Part shown: piece by piece, positions 12,553-24,500 of the stretch
Layout: every line of letters starts with the position of its first letter
Numbering within the stretch: the first letter of the stretch is position 1
From: Artemia franciscana
Lineage: Eukaryota; Arthropoda; Branchiopoda; Anostraca; Artemiidae
DNA length: 64,000 nt
Reading direction: 5' to 3'
Assembly: GCF_032884065.1 (NCBI RefSeq)
Contig: NC_088871.1
Coordinates: forward strand, 14,926,374 to 14,990,373
The notes under the pieces: model-generated
What the model was told of the DNA's origin: nothing
Database searches by the model: none
Seen by the model: only the letters and a program-made list of their open reading frames with translations
Position numbers and translations under genes: made by a program

Positions 12553-12580
12553 ATGCTTTCTAGGATTGCTGTGCAGTCAG
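12553..12580 (+). CDS. ATPsynB: ATPsynB exon 1 (start of presequence)
   Basis: Only 28 coding bases: nine codons reading MLSRIAVQS plus one base, then the donor GTAAAAG. The split codon G|CT is completed by exon 2 as alanine. The match in phase and in presequence character (Arg at 4, hydrophobic and Ser residues) ties it to exon 2, 15.6 kb away. RNA evidence would be needed for certainty. Confidence 0.8.
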
Positions 12581-15500
12581 GTAAAAGATTAAGCTATTAA
12601 TATTAAAGTAAGGCGATTGGGTACTTCAGACACTGTTTTACCTAAAGAAAAAAAAAGATGGGCCACCCATGGCCTGCAGATGTAGGCCTATGCCTGATGG
12701 TAACCCAAGACTAGGATGTTATTAAAATTCCCAACGATGGGTTTTTTGTTGTAATGAGACTCAGTTAAATGACTTTAGCCTTCATAAACTTTTCCAAAGT
12801 CTGTTTAGTTATCAAAGCCCTTTGTAGGATGAAAAGAACTAACAGCAAAAAGTAAAGTCTTGGCCATTTAACTTTAGCCCTCTAAACAAGGTAAACGGTC
12901 AACAGTATCAATTAGCAAGTTTTAGCTAATTTCTAATTATTTATTATACCCAAAATATTAGCAAAGGGTCCATAAAGGGCCTAAAAATCAGTTTCCATAT
13001 AAAGTGAGTAGGTTATTATATTCTGAAAAGGCATCAAATTGTATGTTCACCTAATTCATAGCTTGGTATTGGAAAGATTGGATAATTTCAACCTCAGCTA
13101 CTTTTGGCTATCCTGGAAAAGGGTTGTTTTAGGAAAATAAAACTTTCAGTAAGGAATTATAGGCCAAAATATACTCCAGGAAGATATTACCAAGCTTCCA
13201 TGGTGCAATTTTTGTGATTAATGCATTTATTTAACCCAAGCTCCTATAAAGATAAAGCAATATAAGCAAGCATAGCACACACAGCAAGAATACATACAAG
13301 CACTAGCAAAGCAATCATAATCACTACATATCCCTTTTTTTCACTTTAAACTATTTGGTTCACAATACACCAGTACTGCAGCATATCATCACTATCTGAG
13401 ATATCACTAAATTTATTTACATCACGAGAAGGCACTAGGCTTGCTTCTCTATTGTGTATTCTAAGTACACATAAGGTTTGTTACACTAGTAAAATCTACT
13501 ATCACACTTAAGACTTCTTTTTTTCCTTTTTTTTAACAAGTGCAAGAAGGCACTAGGCTCACTTCTCTCATTGTACTCCTGGTATACACATTGCATACTT
13601 TTCACTTCACACAACTATTTACAGGTTCAATCTCTTTGCCGGGTCAATCACTCTTGCACCAACTTGGGGGAGAGGTGCTGCTCCACATGGCTGAATTGAG
13701 GCTTCAGATGAGGTGATCTCTGTCTCCATTTGGTCTAATGGTGCTGAGGAGTGCAGCGGTGATCTACTGAGCTGATTTCTGGGTGGTGACAGTGATTTTT
13801 GAGCCAGAATTTCTCTGTTTGGAGTAGAGAATGGGGTTGAAGATATGACAGTTGGCCCTGCAAGGTCTCTAGTCTCTGAGTCATTGCCAAGGCAGCTTGA
13901 GAGGTGAACTCTATTCCGTCTTATGACAGACCTGTTGTCTGTCTCAACTATGTAGGATTGAGGGGCCTCAGACTGGGCAATTACTCTTGCTGGGCTCCAT
14001 TTGCCACCTGGAGTCTTCTGCATGTATACTGATTTCCCTACTTCTACTGACAGAAGAGGCCTAGACGTCACATCATACTGACACTTCTGTTGTCTCTGGA
14101 GAGCTGTGCACTTCTCCAAAAACTTGTAATTACTGACCACTTTCTTTTTTAGGTGGTCAGTGGTACATGGCAGAAGTGTCCTCAATTGACAACACATCAA
14201 AAGCTGGGATGACAAGGGTAGTTCATCCATGGGTGTGTTCCTGTATTCAAGCACTCCCAAGTATGGGTCTTCACTGTTTTCTGATGCCTTCATCATGAGG
14301 CTCTTTGCTGTCTGGACAGTCTTTTCCACAAGGCTGTTGGACTGGGGGTAGATTGGACTTGATATTCTGTGAGTGAATCCCCATGTCCTGGCAAAATCTT
14401 GGAATTCAACCAAAGAGTACTGAGGGCCATTGTCAGATATTAGTATAGATAGGATGCCATATCTGGCAAAATGAGATTTGAGTTTGGAGATGACAGCCTT
14501 TGATGTAGTGGAGCTGAGTTTGTCTACTTTGAAAAAACGGCTATGATAGTCCACTGTTACAAGATAGTCATTATTGTTGAGCATGAATAGGTCAGATGTG
14601 ACTTTTTGCCAAGGAAGACATGGTATTTTGTGACTGATCATAGACTCTCTTTGGTTTGATGGCATGTTTCTAGCACATGTTTGGCAACTACAAACATACT
14701 GCTCAATGTCTGCATTCAGGCCAGGCCAATAAACCAGCATTCTGGCTCTTTGCTTGGTCTTTTCTACTCCAAGATGAGCAGTGTGGAGTTGTCTCAGGAT
14801 GTCTGGCTGTAATATCTTGATTATGACCAATCTCTTACCTTTGAAGATGAACTCTTTGTTTGTTGACAGTTCATGCTGTATAGTCCAGAACAGATGTGCC
14901 TCTGACTGGCATGTTTTTCTGCTTTTCGGCCAACCTTCATGGATTGTTTTTGCCAGAATCCTGAGTTGGCTATCTGGAAGTTTCTTCTTGGATTTGTAGG
15001 ATTTTCTCATCACTTACAGAAAGATGTCTAGAGATCTGATGAACATACATGTATATTTCTGTTGCTAGTTTCTCATTGATATCCAGAAGGTGGAGACAAG
15101 AAAGAGCATCAGCAATTGGTATTTCTGAACCTGGCCGGAATTGCAGATGAAGATTGTATGGTTGGAGTTGTAGCATTAGTCTCTGTACACTTGGAGGGGC
15201 CTTGTGGATAGGATTCAGTGATTCCATGGATGCGTCTCCCATAGAGGTAGTGGCGAAAGTGCTTGCATCCATAGACAATAGTGTACAGTTCCTTTTCAAG
15301 TTGGGAGTACTTTTGCTCAGTTTTGCTAAGTGCATGGGATGCATATTCTACTACCTCTCTGGTAGTAGTTCAACATTCCAAGGAGGGTAAGCAGCTCTTT
15401 GCAACTCTGAGGTCTGGGCATCTCTTCAATGGTTCTCAGTTTTTCTGGGTTTGGTTTCATGCCATCAGCTCCAATTACATGCCCAAAATAGCATATGCTG

Positions 15501-18500
15501 CTTGCACTGAAGCTGCATTTATCCTTGTTGAATTTAACTCCTTTTTCTAGTGCTCTTTCCATAATGGCTTGGAGTCTTTCATCATCCTCTTCTTGGTTTG
15601 CTCCATACACTAGAATATCATCAATAATGATGGCTACTCCTTCCAGCCCTTCAAATACCGTGCTGGAACTCATCTTGTGCTGAAAGTAAGCCAAAGGGCA
15701 TTCTTAGGAATCAATATAGTGCTGAATGTTGTCATCTCAGATGCAGTTGCAGAAATGACTAATGACCAGTACCTTGACCAAGCATCCATTTAGCTGAACA
15801 CCTTTGCACCATGCAGCTTGGCTGTAACATCTTCTAAGGTAGGTATGGGATAGTAAGGGTGCTTTATGCATTTGTTGAGGTCTACTGGGTCTATGCATAG
15901 CCTTACAGTTCTGTTCTTCTTTTTGATCATCACCATTGAATTTACCCATTCTGTGGGCTCCATGACTTTTTCAATGATTCCGTCTCTTTCCATTCTGTTA
16001 AGTTCGTCCTGGAGTTTGTCTTTTAATGGCTCTGGTACCCTTCTGGCTGGATAGATGGTTGGTATGGACCCATCTTTTAGATGCATATTGCATTCCACTT
16101 CAAGTCAGCAAATGCCTTCAAAGAGGCTTTTGTACTTCTTGTCTATGCTGGTTTGTTCTGCATTAACATTGAGTACCAGTTTGATGAGGTTCAAGTCTGT
16201 GCTGGATCAATATTCCACTATTGGAGTTGATGCTGAGTCAACTACATAGAATCTGTGAGCACCCCTTGGGTACTGTTTATTGCTACAGGTAAGGTCACAA
16301 GTGCCAATGACAGGAATCCTAGCACCACAGTTGCTGATTAGTTGATTGCAGATTCAGTTTTGGGTCAAGCTTGTCAAAAATGTTTTTGGGAATGACATTT
16401 GCTTGGGCTCCTGTGTCAATTTTGAAGTTGACTGAAAGCTGGTTGTTTAAGGTCAGTGGGACAAGGGCTTCATCTTTGCCACTACCTTTGTCAATGGCAT
16501 ACAGGAAAATTGTTTCTTGATCATTGACTGCCTCTCTGAATGACTCAGTTTCTTCATCAATGGTGTTTACGTTTTTGTTGCTGTAAAAGACCCTTGCAAA
16601 ATGGTTTGGCTTATTGCACTGTGTACATATTTTCTCCCCTTCACTGGACATGCATGATTGGTTGAGTAAGATCCACCACAAAAATAGCATTCTCTACCCT
16701 TGGTGTGGTTATTAACAGAAGCTTTCTGATTTTGGAAACTATTCCAGCTTGAACCACGTGTGATTGCATCAACTTCCTGCATGATAAATATTGGTTTACT
16801 ACCACTGAATGATTTTAGCTGAACTGGGGTTGTTTCGTAGGTTCTACATCTTGACACTGCACTTTCAAGAGTTAATGAGTCACCTTCTGCTAACAATTTC
16901 TCTCAAACAGCTTGGTTTTGAATTCCATAGACAATTTGGTCACAAATCATTTCATCTTGTTCTGTGTACAGACATGGTTTGGCCAATGTTTTTAATTCTG
17001 TGATGTACCTTTCAATACTTTTGTTTTCTAACTGGTCCCTCTTTTGGAAGATGTATCTTGCAAACACAGTGTTTTTCTTTGGGCTTGCATAGTCTTTAAA
17101 GTATTTGATAAGGGGTTCAATTTTGTTGGCTTTACTCTTTTCCATTTTGAAAGTATTGAAGATATCTTGTCCCTTTTCTCCCATCCAGATAAGCAGGTAG
17201 GCACACTGAGATTTTTCTGTCTTTTCTGCCAGCGGTCCTATAAGCATCAACCAGGCATGCTGTTCAAATCGATTCCATTCATGTGCCAAGGAGGTGACAT
17301 CCCAGTTTATGGATGGCTGCTGGACTTACATAGTGCTGTTAGATTTCAATGCCAAGATCCCACTTCTGACACCATGCAACGTTTGTGATTAATGCATTTA
17401 TTTAACCCAAGCTTCTATAAAGAAAAAGCAATATAAGCAAGCATAGCACACACAGCAAGAATAAATACAAGCACTAGCAAAGCAATCATAATCACTACAC
17501 ATGGTAATCCTCTTCTGATGCCAGTCTTAGAAATTTGCATACTTGACAGATCTGTACCTGTGAATGTTTTGACAAAACAACATTATAGTTATGGTAAAAT
17601 TATAGCAGTTCATATAACTGGCTTTCCTGTAAAGTGAATATACCATTTGATGCCTTTTTTATGCTCTTTACAAATATAATAATTGCTTCTACCTTAAACA
17701 GAGATTTAAGCATTTATTGACCTCTTAAAAATGACAAATTTAAAAAAAATTATGACAGTTCATATAACTGACTTACCACTTCATGCCTTTTTTTATGTTC
17801 TTTACAAATATAATCATTGCCTCTACCACAAATTCAAAGTTAAGTGCTTTTTGAGCTCTTAAAAATGACAAATTTTAATTAAAGTATGACTTATTGCTTG
17901 TTTTCTACAAAATAATACCATGTTTCCCCAGCACCATCTTTTCCATCATTCTTTGAAAAAAAAAGGCTATGTTTTCTCAGTACTAAAATTATTTATAATA
18001 AGATTAGTTTAGGTTAAAAAGTGCTTAAATTTGAATTTAAGCATTGAAAAAGGCATCAAGTGATGTCTTCACTTTATTGGTAAGCCAGTTATATGAACTC
18101 CTATAATTTTACCAGTATCATTTATTTATTCTCAGTTATCAGCTAATTTTAGTTTGTCAGTTTTATAAGTCATAATCAATGTTGTTGTTTTTTTTTTTCT
18201 TCTTCTTTTTTTAAATTTAGGAAATGTATTTTTTGATCTTTGAAACCTCATAAATTGGGATTGAGCAAGGTTATGAAGTTGAAAACAGTTTTGTTGTGCA
18301 TCACTTAAGAAGAAGATCTGTTTTGCAAGGTTTTACTTTTATAACACAAAGATATTAAAGGTCATCAAAGGTCAGGGCCCTCCAGAGAGAGAAAGATTAA
18401 AGGTAGGCTAAATACCTTCACAGGACATACTCTAGTCTGCAGACCCATCCCTGAAAGTTTCATTGGGTACTTGTGTATTATTTAGAACATACTCAATAAG

Positions 18501-21500
18501 TGAAGTTAGGTTCTTTCATGAAACAAACTACAATGCAGTACATTTTAATTAAATATTTGGTACTTGTTCATTATTAAATTGATTCAATTCAGAACGCACT
18601 CAAGAATTTTGCTGAGAAAATCCAGTTTCATAGACACAAAGACAAATCTCAATTTAGTTTGCTATGCATAGTGATAGAAGATAGTGTCTGAACATGGATT
18701 TTGAAATGAAGATTTGGGATTTTCCAAAGACTGAGAAAGAGGCAATTATATTTTATCAGCATAAGGGGCTGTTCCCCTAAACACAACAGTGTGTCAATGG
18801 ACACAATATGACTTTATACTCTTACAAGAAGGAGCATTTTTGGAAGTGTAACAATAGGCTATGTTTGAAAAAAGTCGGATATTTTGATAGACATCTTTTA
18901 AAATTCATTCTAGGCCTTAATGGACATCCTGAGGACATATTTATGTATGTACCTGCATCATAGTTTGTTTCAAAAAGAAGCTACTTTACTTATTGAGTGT
19001 ATTCCAAATAATACACAAGTACCTTTCATTTTCATAACCTAACCCATTTCCAAGATAGCCAAAACCAGCTAAAGTAGAATTTTACACAAAGATCATCAAA
19101 TCTGCCATTCAGATTTTTTCAATAAAATTTGGAGCACAAAGGGTTTTTCCAAAGTTTATAAAACACTCTTGATATACTCATCCTTTAAACCATATAAAGT
19201 GGGATTGAGCAGTGCTAGAAGAATAAAAACAATTTTCTTGGTCTCATTTGAGCAGTAGATATATTTTGGTATTTTTTTTTTAACCAATAATCTTAAAGGT
19301 CATTCCTCTCTGGAGAGAGGTAGAGGTAGGTTCTTCAGCATATGACCTAGGTAAACTACTTTTATAAATAGTAAATAGCTCTTAAACTAGAATTTTACCA
19401 AATATCCTTTAATTCCCTTATTATGACCATTTCCTACTCTATTTGGAGACAACCTGCTTTCCATTTGACTCTAGATATATGACCAAAATCAATAATCTTT
19501 TGCCATCTGTCATCTTTCTTATGTAAATTGTGTCCTTTCCATCTCAGCCTTTATCTCATTATATCCCTAGAAAGCAGGATAAGATCACATTTCTCATACA
19601 ATCTATTGTTTGTGACATTGTTAGTCAAATGGGTGCACAAAACTCTCTGTATGCAATTCCTGTGGAAAATGTCTAAAAAATATTGAAAATATAACACATG
19701 CTCTAAACTTCTTAAATTATCTACAAGATTGTGGAATTTTCCAAAAATCCACAGATCAAGTACACTGAGTCGTTAATCTTCTACATTTGGAGATACCTGT
19801 GCAGAAGAGAGGAATAACAAACACAAAGGGCCATATTGGTGCTGGCTGGATATCCATCTTTAATCTGCTGGAGATAGGCGATTTGAGTATCTGCACTTCC
19901 CAAAGGTCCAAAAACACCCCTCTCCCAAGTTCTGAAAAATCCATGACAAATTGACATTTGTTAGCTGAACATTATTTTTCCCACATTTTAAAGAAACTCA
20001 GAGCTATTTTTCCCATACCATGGTGCTGCCTAGCAAAAATAAGGCCACATCAAGTAGGAAATCAAAAGGATGTCTGACAAATATCTTGCCTGCAATATTG
20101 CATTAGAAGATGATTTTTATGCCATTCTTTGTGATGGGTGTGGCAAGTGGATATGTTTTGAGTGTCTAGACATGCCTAAACCTGAATATCTGTTTATCAC
20201 AAAAATATCCTGATGTGTAGATATTTGTATCAAGTGCCCAGCATGTAAATACCCATCAACATCAGTTAACACTCAAAATCCAAGTTTTGAGAATATTGTA
20301 CATGCTACAATAAATAGCATGAAAAATGAGATCATTAACAAAAATCCCAATTGAAGCAGCTTTTCAGGAAATTGTTCACTCATCATTAAAAAACTTGGAA
20401 ATATCACTAAAAGCTGAGATCTCACAAACTATCAGCAAGGTTAAATCACAAGTATCAGTCCTAGAAACCTGGGTGTCCAAAAAATGCTTGCTCTTTGAAA
20501 TGCATTCTGAAGTCCAGATGGTAGTTCTTCAAGAGACAACAAGCATCCTAGCTGATCGTACCCAGCATCATGATAGTAAGATCCAGTGCCTTTTTTCCAA
20601 AGAAAGGGACAGGCAATGTAGAGCCCTTAACATAGTTGCATTTGGAGTCCCTCCACAACCCAATGACCAGCTATCCATCAAGTCTTATCTTGATCAAAAG
20701 TATAAGCTCAGAGATGTTCATGTCAATAATGGGAGAAAACCTCTAATCCCTTATAACTCTCTGCCATCTACATCCCCTCCTCCTGTTGACCACTCCCATC
20801 AACCACTCCCATGAGCTCCGCAAGGATATACAATTTTGTGGTGATGCATCCAAAACAGAGAGAAACAGGAGAAAGGCCTTAGTTGAAGAGCTGAAAAGAA
20901 GAATAAGCTCAGGTAAGCCTATCCTCATGATCTTCAAGGGCAAAATTGTTCCAAAAAACAAGGCTGTTCATTGCAGTTGGAAAGCCCCACCTGGGCCCCC
21001 TCCAAACCAATCCACAATGGAAACCTAGTTACATCATTGCCTCTTCATGTAAATAGTTTTGTTTCTCCATTGCCTTGTTTGTTGTTTTGATAAACTGTCA
21101 GTTGATATTTCTTGTGAAGCTTCATCCAATCCTTATTCAAACGTTTCTCATGTCCATCTAAGTGTTTTTTCTGCTGATGACAATTCAAATGTTCTATCTA
21201 ATAATTTGTTCATGTCATGTCAGAGCTGAGCAAATTCAAGTTTTGCAAGTGCCATATCCAAAATTACTTCTGAGTCTCAACAGCCAAATTTCCCAAGTCA
21301 GAAGCCCCCTTCTGAAAATACTTTCCATTGTCAAAGAGGAGTTGGTGTTTATGTAAGAGCCAGTATCCAGGTTAGTGTTGTAAATCCTTCTATGCTTGAT
21401 ATATCTTTGATTGAAAGTGTATGGCTTGATACCTCCATTGCTAATAAAAAATTGTGTCTTGGGTACATCTATTGAAGTCCAAGTGCTCCTTCCCTTGAAG

Positions 21501-24500
21501 ATAGTGAATTGGCCCTCAAAACTGTTATTGATGAAATGGCATCTTCAATATCCCTTCCTAGCTCATCTGAGTTAATAATCATTGGAGATTTTAATTTTTC
21601 TGCAATTGAGTGGGTGCAAAGTGAGTCTTGAGTTTGCCAATGATTATTGCTGATGTTTGGTTCTGAAGTGGATTGAATTTGAAATAACGGTTGTAGTAGT
21701 CAACTGTGATAAGGAATTGGGCTTTTTCCCATTCAAATAAGTCTACTGCTACATGTTGCCATGGTAGTGATGGTATTTTTGTGTTGATGAGTGGTTCTCT
21801 GGTTGTTCAGGGCATGGTGGGCACATATTTCGCATTGTCCAACAAAGGATTTGATCTTGGTGTTCATGCCTGGCCAGTATACCAGCATCCTCACGCATTG
21901 CTTTGTTTTTTCAATGCCGAGGTGTGCTGCGTGCAGCTGGATAAGAGTTTCTTGTCTGATGACCTGGGGTATGATGATTCTCTGGCCTTTGAAAACTATT
22001 CCGTCAACTTCTGCCAGCTCACTTCTTATGTTCCAGAATGCTGATGCATCAATGGGACATGTTTTTTGAGGTGATGGCCAACCATGCTGTATGACAGACT
22101 GAAGAGTGCTGAGTTGTTTATCATGTTTGGTCAGTTGATGGATTTTCTTGAGTTTGCTGTCGCAAACTCAACATAAGCTTTGATGTCTCTCTGCATCTGG
22201 AAGTCAGTGTCTGGGAGGTGTAGTCGCAAGAGCGCGTCAGCTACAGGTATGTTGGAACCTGGGCTGTAGATGACCTCCAAGTCATATGGCTGAGTTTGGA
22301 TCATCATTCTCTGTAGCCGTGTTGGCGCTTGGTGTAGAGGTTTTGACAGGATGGTTTCCAGTGGTCTATGGTCGATGGTGACTGTTAACTTCCATCCATG
22401 GATGTAATGATGGAAATGTTTCAATCTGTACACAATTGCGTACATTTCTTTTTCAAGTTGCGAGTAGTTTTGTTCAGTCTTGCTGAGAGCTCTAGATGCG
22501 TAGCCACAAATGTTTCCATTGGTTAAGATCTCTGACCCTATTCTGTGCTTTGAAGCATCGACTTTCAAGTCAACTGTGTGACTGCTGTGGTCAAAGAAGG
22601 CTAGATTGTCAGTGATTGACCGCTTGATGGCGCTGAAGCATTCTTTGTGATGTGGTTTCCACTCAAACTGTACTTCTTGTATGAGGTCTAGTAGGGTCTT
22701 GTTTCTGGATGAAAGACTGGGGATGTATCAGGATAGGAAGTTGAGCATGCCCAGAAGGGTTTGGAGTTCTTCCTTGGTTGTTGGACTTGGCATTTTTTTT
22801 TTATGGCATCGAGTTTTTTGGGCTCTGGTTTGATTCCTTCTTTGCTGATGATGATGTGACCAAAGTATTTTACTTGTTCCATTCCGAATGTGCATTTTTC
22901 CCAATTGAATCTCACTCCTTTCTCCCTGGCGCGTTTAAGGACTGCACAGAGCCTATTGTTGTGCTCTTCTTGACTTTTTCCATATATGAGGATGTCATTG
23001 ATGAGGATGCGGATGCCTTCCAACCCTTTGAATATCTTGTCCATTTGACGCTGGAATTCATCCTGTGCTGACACAAGACCAAATGGGTATCTTTTCCATC
23101 TGTATCTTCCAAATATGGTGCTAAACGTTGTGTAGAATGATGACCATTTGGTTAGCAGCAGTATCCAGTAGCCTGACCCGACGTCAAGCTTGCTTACAGT
23201 TGATATGCCGTGTAAGTCCTCTGTTGCGTCATCAAACGTGGGGATTGGGTGATGAGGTCGTCGGATTGCGTTGTTTAGATCCACAGGGTCTGTACATAGG
23301 TGGACGCTCCCATCCTTCTTTTTTACCATGACCATGGTGTTTACCCTGTCAGTTGGCTCGCTGACATTTCCAATTATGTTTAGGGCCTCTAGTCTGTCCA
23401 GCTCATCCTTAAGTTTCTGTTTCATTGCTAAAGGTACTTTTCTCGCAGGGTAAACAGTAGGGACAGCATTTTCTTTTAGGTGGATCTTGCATTTGTTTTC
23501 CAGGTTTCCAATTCCTTTGAAAGTGTCCTTGTACTCATTTACCAGTTTGGAGTAAGCACTAGTCATCCTGTCTTCTTTTTGGATGTTTAATATCAGCTTG
23601 ATCAGCTCCAGATCTTTGCAGGTTTTTAGACCCACGATTGGAGTTGTGTGTTGGACCTGACAATGTAGAATGCATGTGACTGTGTCTTTCCATCTTTGTA
23701 TTGGCAGGTCAGGTGACTGATTCCCGCATATGGGATAGCTGATCCACCGTAGCTTGTCAGTTTGTGGCTGCCTTTTATCAAGCTAGGTTTTATTGGCAAT
23801 TTATTGTAATACTGGAGAGGTAGCACATTCACTTGTGCTCCTGTGTTGATTTGGAATTTTTTACACATTTGCCCCTCAATAGATAATTTGGCAAATGCTT
23901 CATCTTCTCTTGTATTGTTCTGTATTATGTACAGGAACCCCTCTTCTGTGTTGTCTGCTGTTTCAGATATTGCTTCACCATCCTCCACAGTATGTACAGC
24001 TTTCTTTTCTGCACTTCTGCAAACCTTTGCAAAGTGGTTTGGCTTCCTGCATTTTGAGCGAGTCTTCCCTTTTGCTGGGCAAATATGGTTCTGTAAGTAC
24101 GTTCCACTGCAGAAGTAGCATTCTGGTTTCTTGGACTTGGGGTGTGGCCAACTTTTGGCAATGGAATCGATTTCCTGCTTGATTCCTCTGCCTTCAAAGG
24201 TTTTCAGCTGTGCTTGGGTTGTTTTGAATGCTCTAAAAATGGCTATTGTTTGGTTCAGGGATAGGGTGTCTCCTACCAAGAGGAGTTTCTCACGTATTTT
24301 GGGATTGGCCACTCCACCCACTATCCTGTCTCTTAGCATTTCGTCTTTGTCCGCATAACCGCATGGTTTCACTAGGATTTTCAAATCGGTAATGTATTTG
24401 TCTATACTCTCCTGCTTTTGGTCATGCTTTTGGAAGATGTATTGTGAGAAGACTTGATTTTTCTTTGGGGCTGCATATTCTCTGAATTTTGTGAAGTGTG

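Larger units (their letters stand above)
13204..17499 (-). mobile_element. Ty3/Gypsy-type LTR retrotransposon (fossil), 4.3 kb
   Basis: Bounded by two 125-base LTRs and a 5-bp target duplication, and oriented on the - strand. From the 5' end (right) it has a primer-binding site complementary to a leucine-type tRNA, then a gag-like region (about 16.9-17.3 kb), a zinc-knuckle and aspartic-protease region (about 16.3-16.9), reverse transcriptase (about 15.4-16.1), RNase H (about 15.0-15.4) and integrase (about 13.6-15.0, with the zinc-binding and catalytic core regions recognisable). The order RT-RNase H-integrase places it in Ty3/Gypsy. The short LTRs and leucine primer resemble Mag-like elements, which is a tentative call. 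Coding regions are broken in roughly half a dozen places, so it is a fossil. The LTRs differ at 5 of 125 sites (about 4%), suggesting an insertion some millions of years old, depending on the local mutation rate. Confidence 0.92.
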
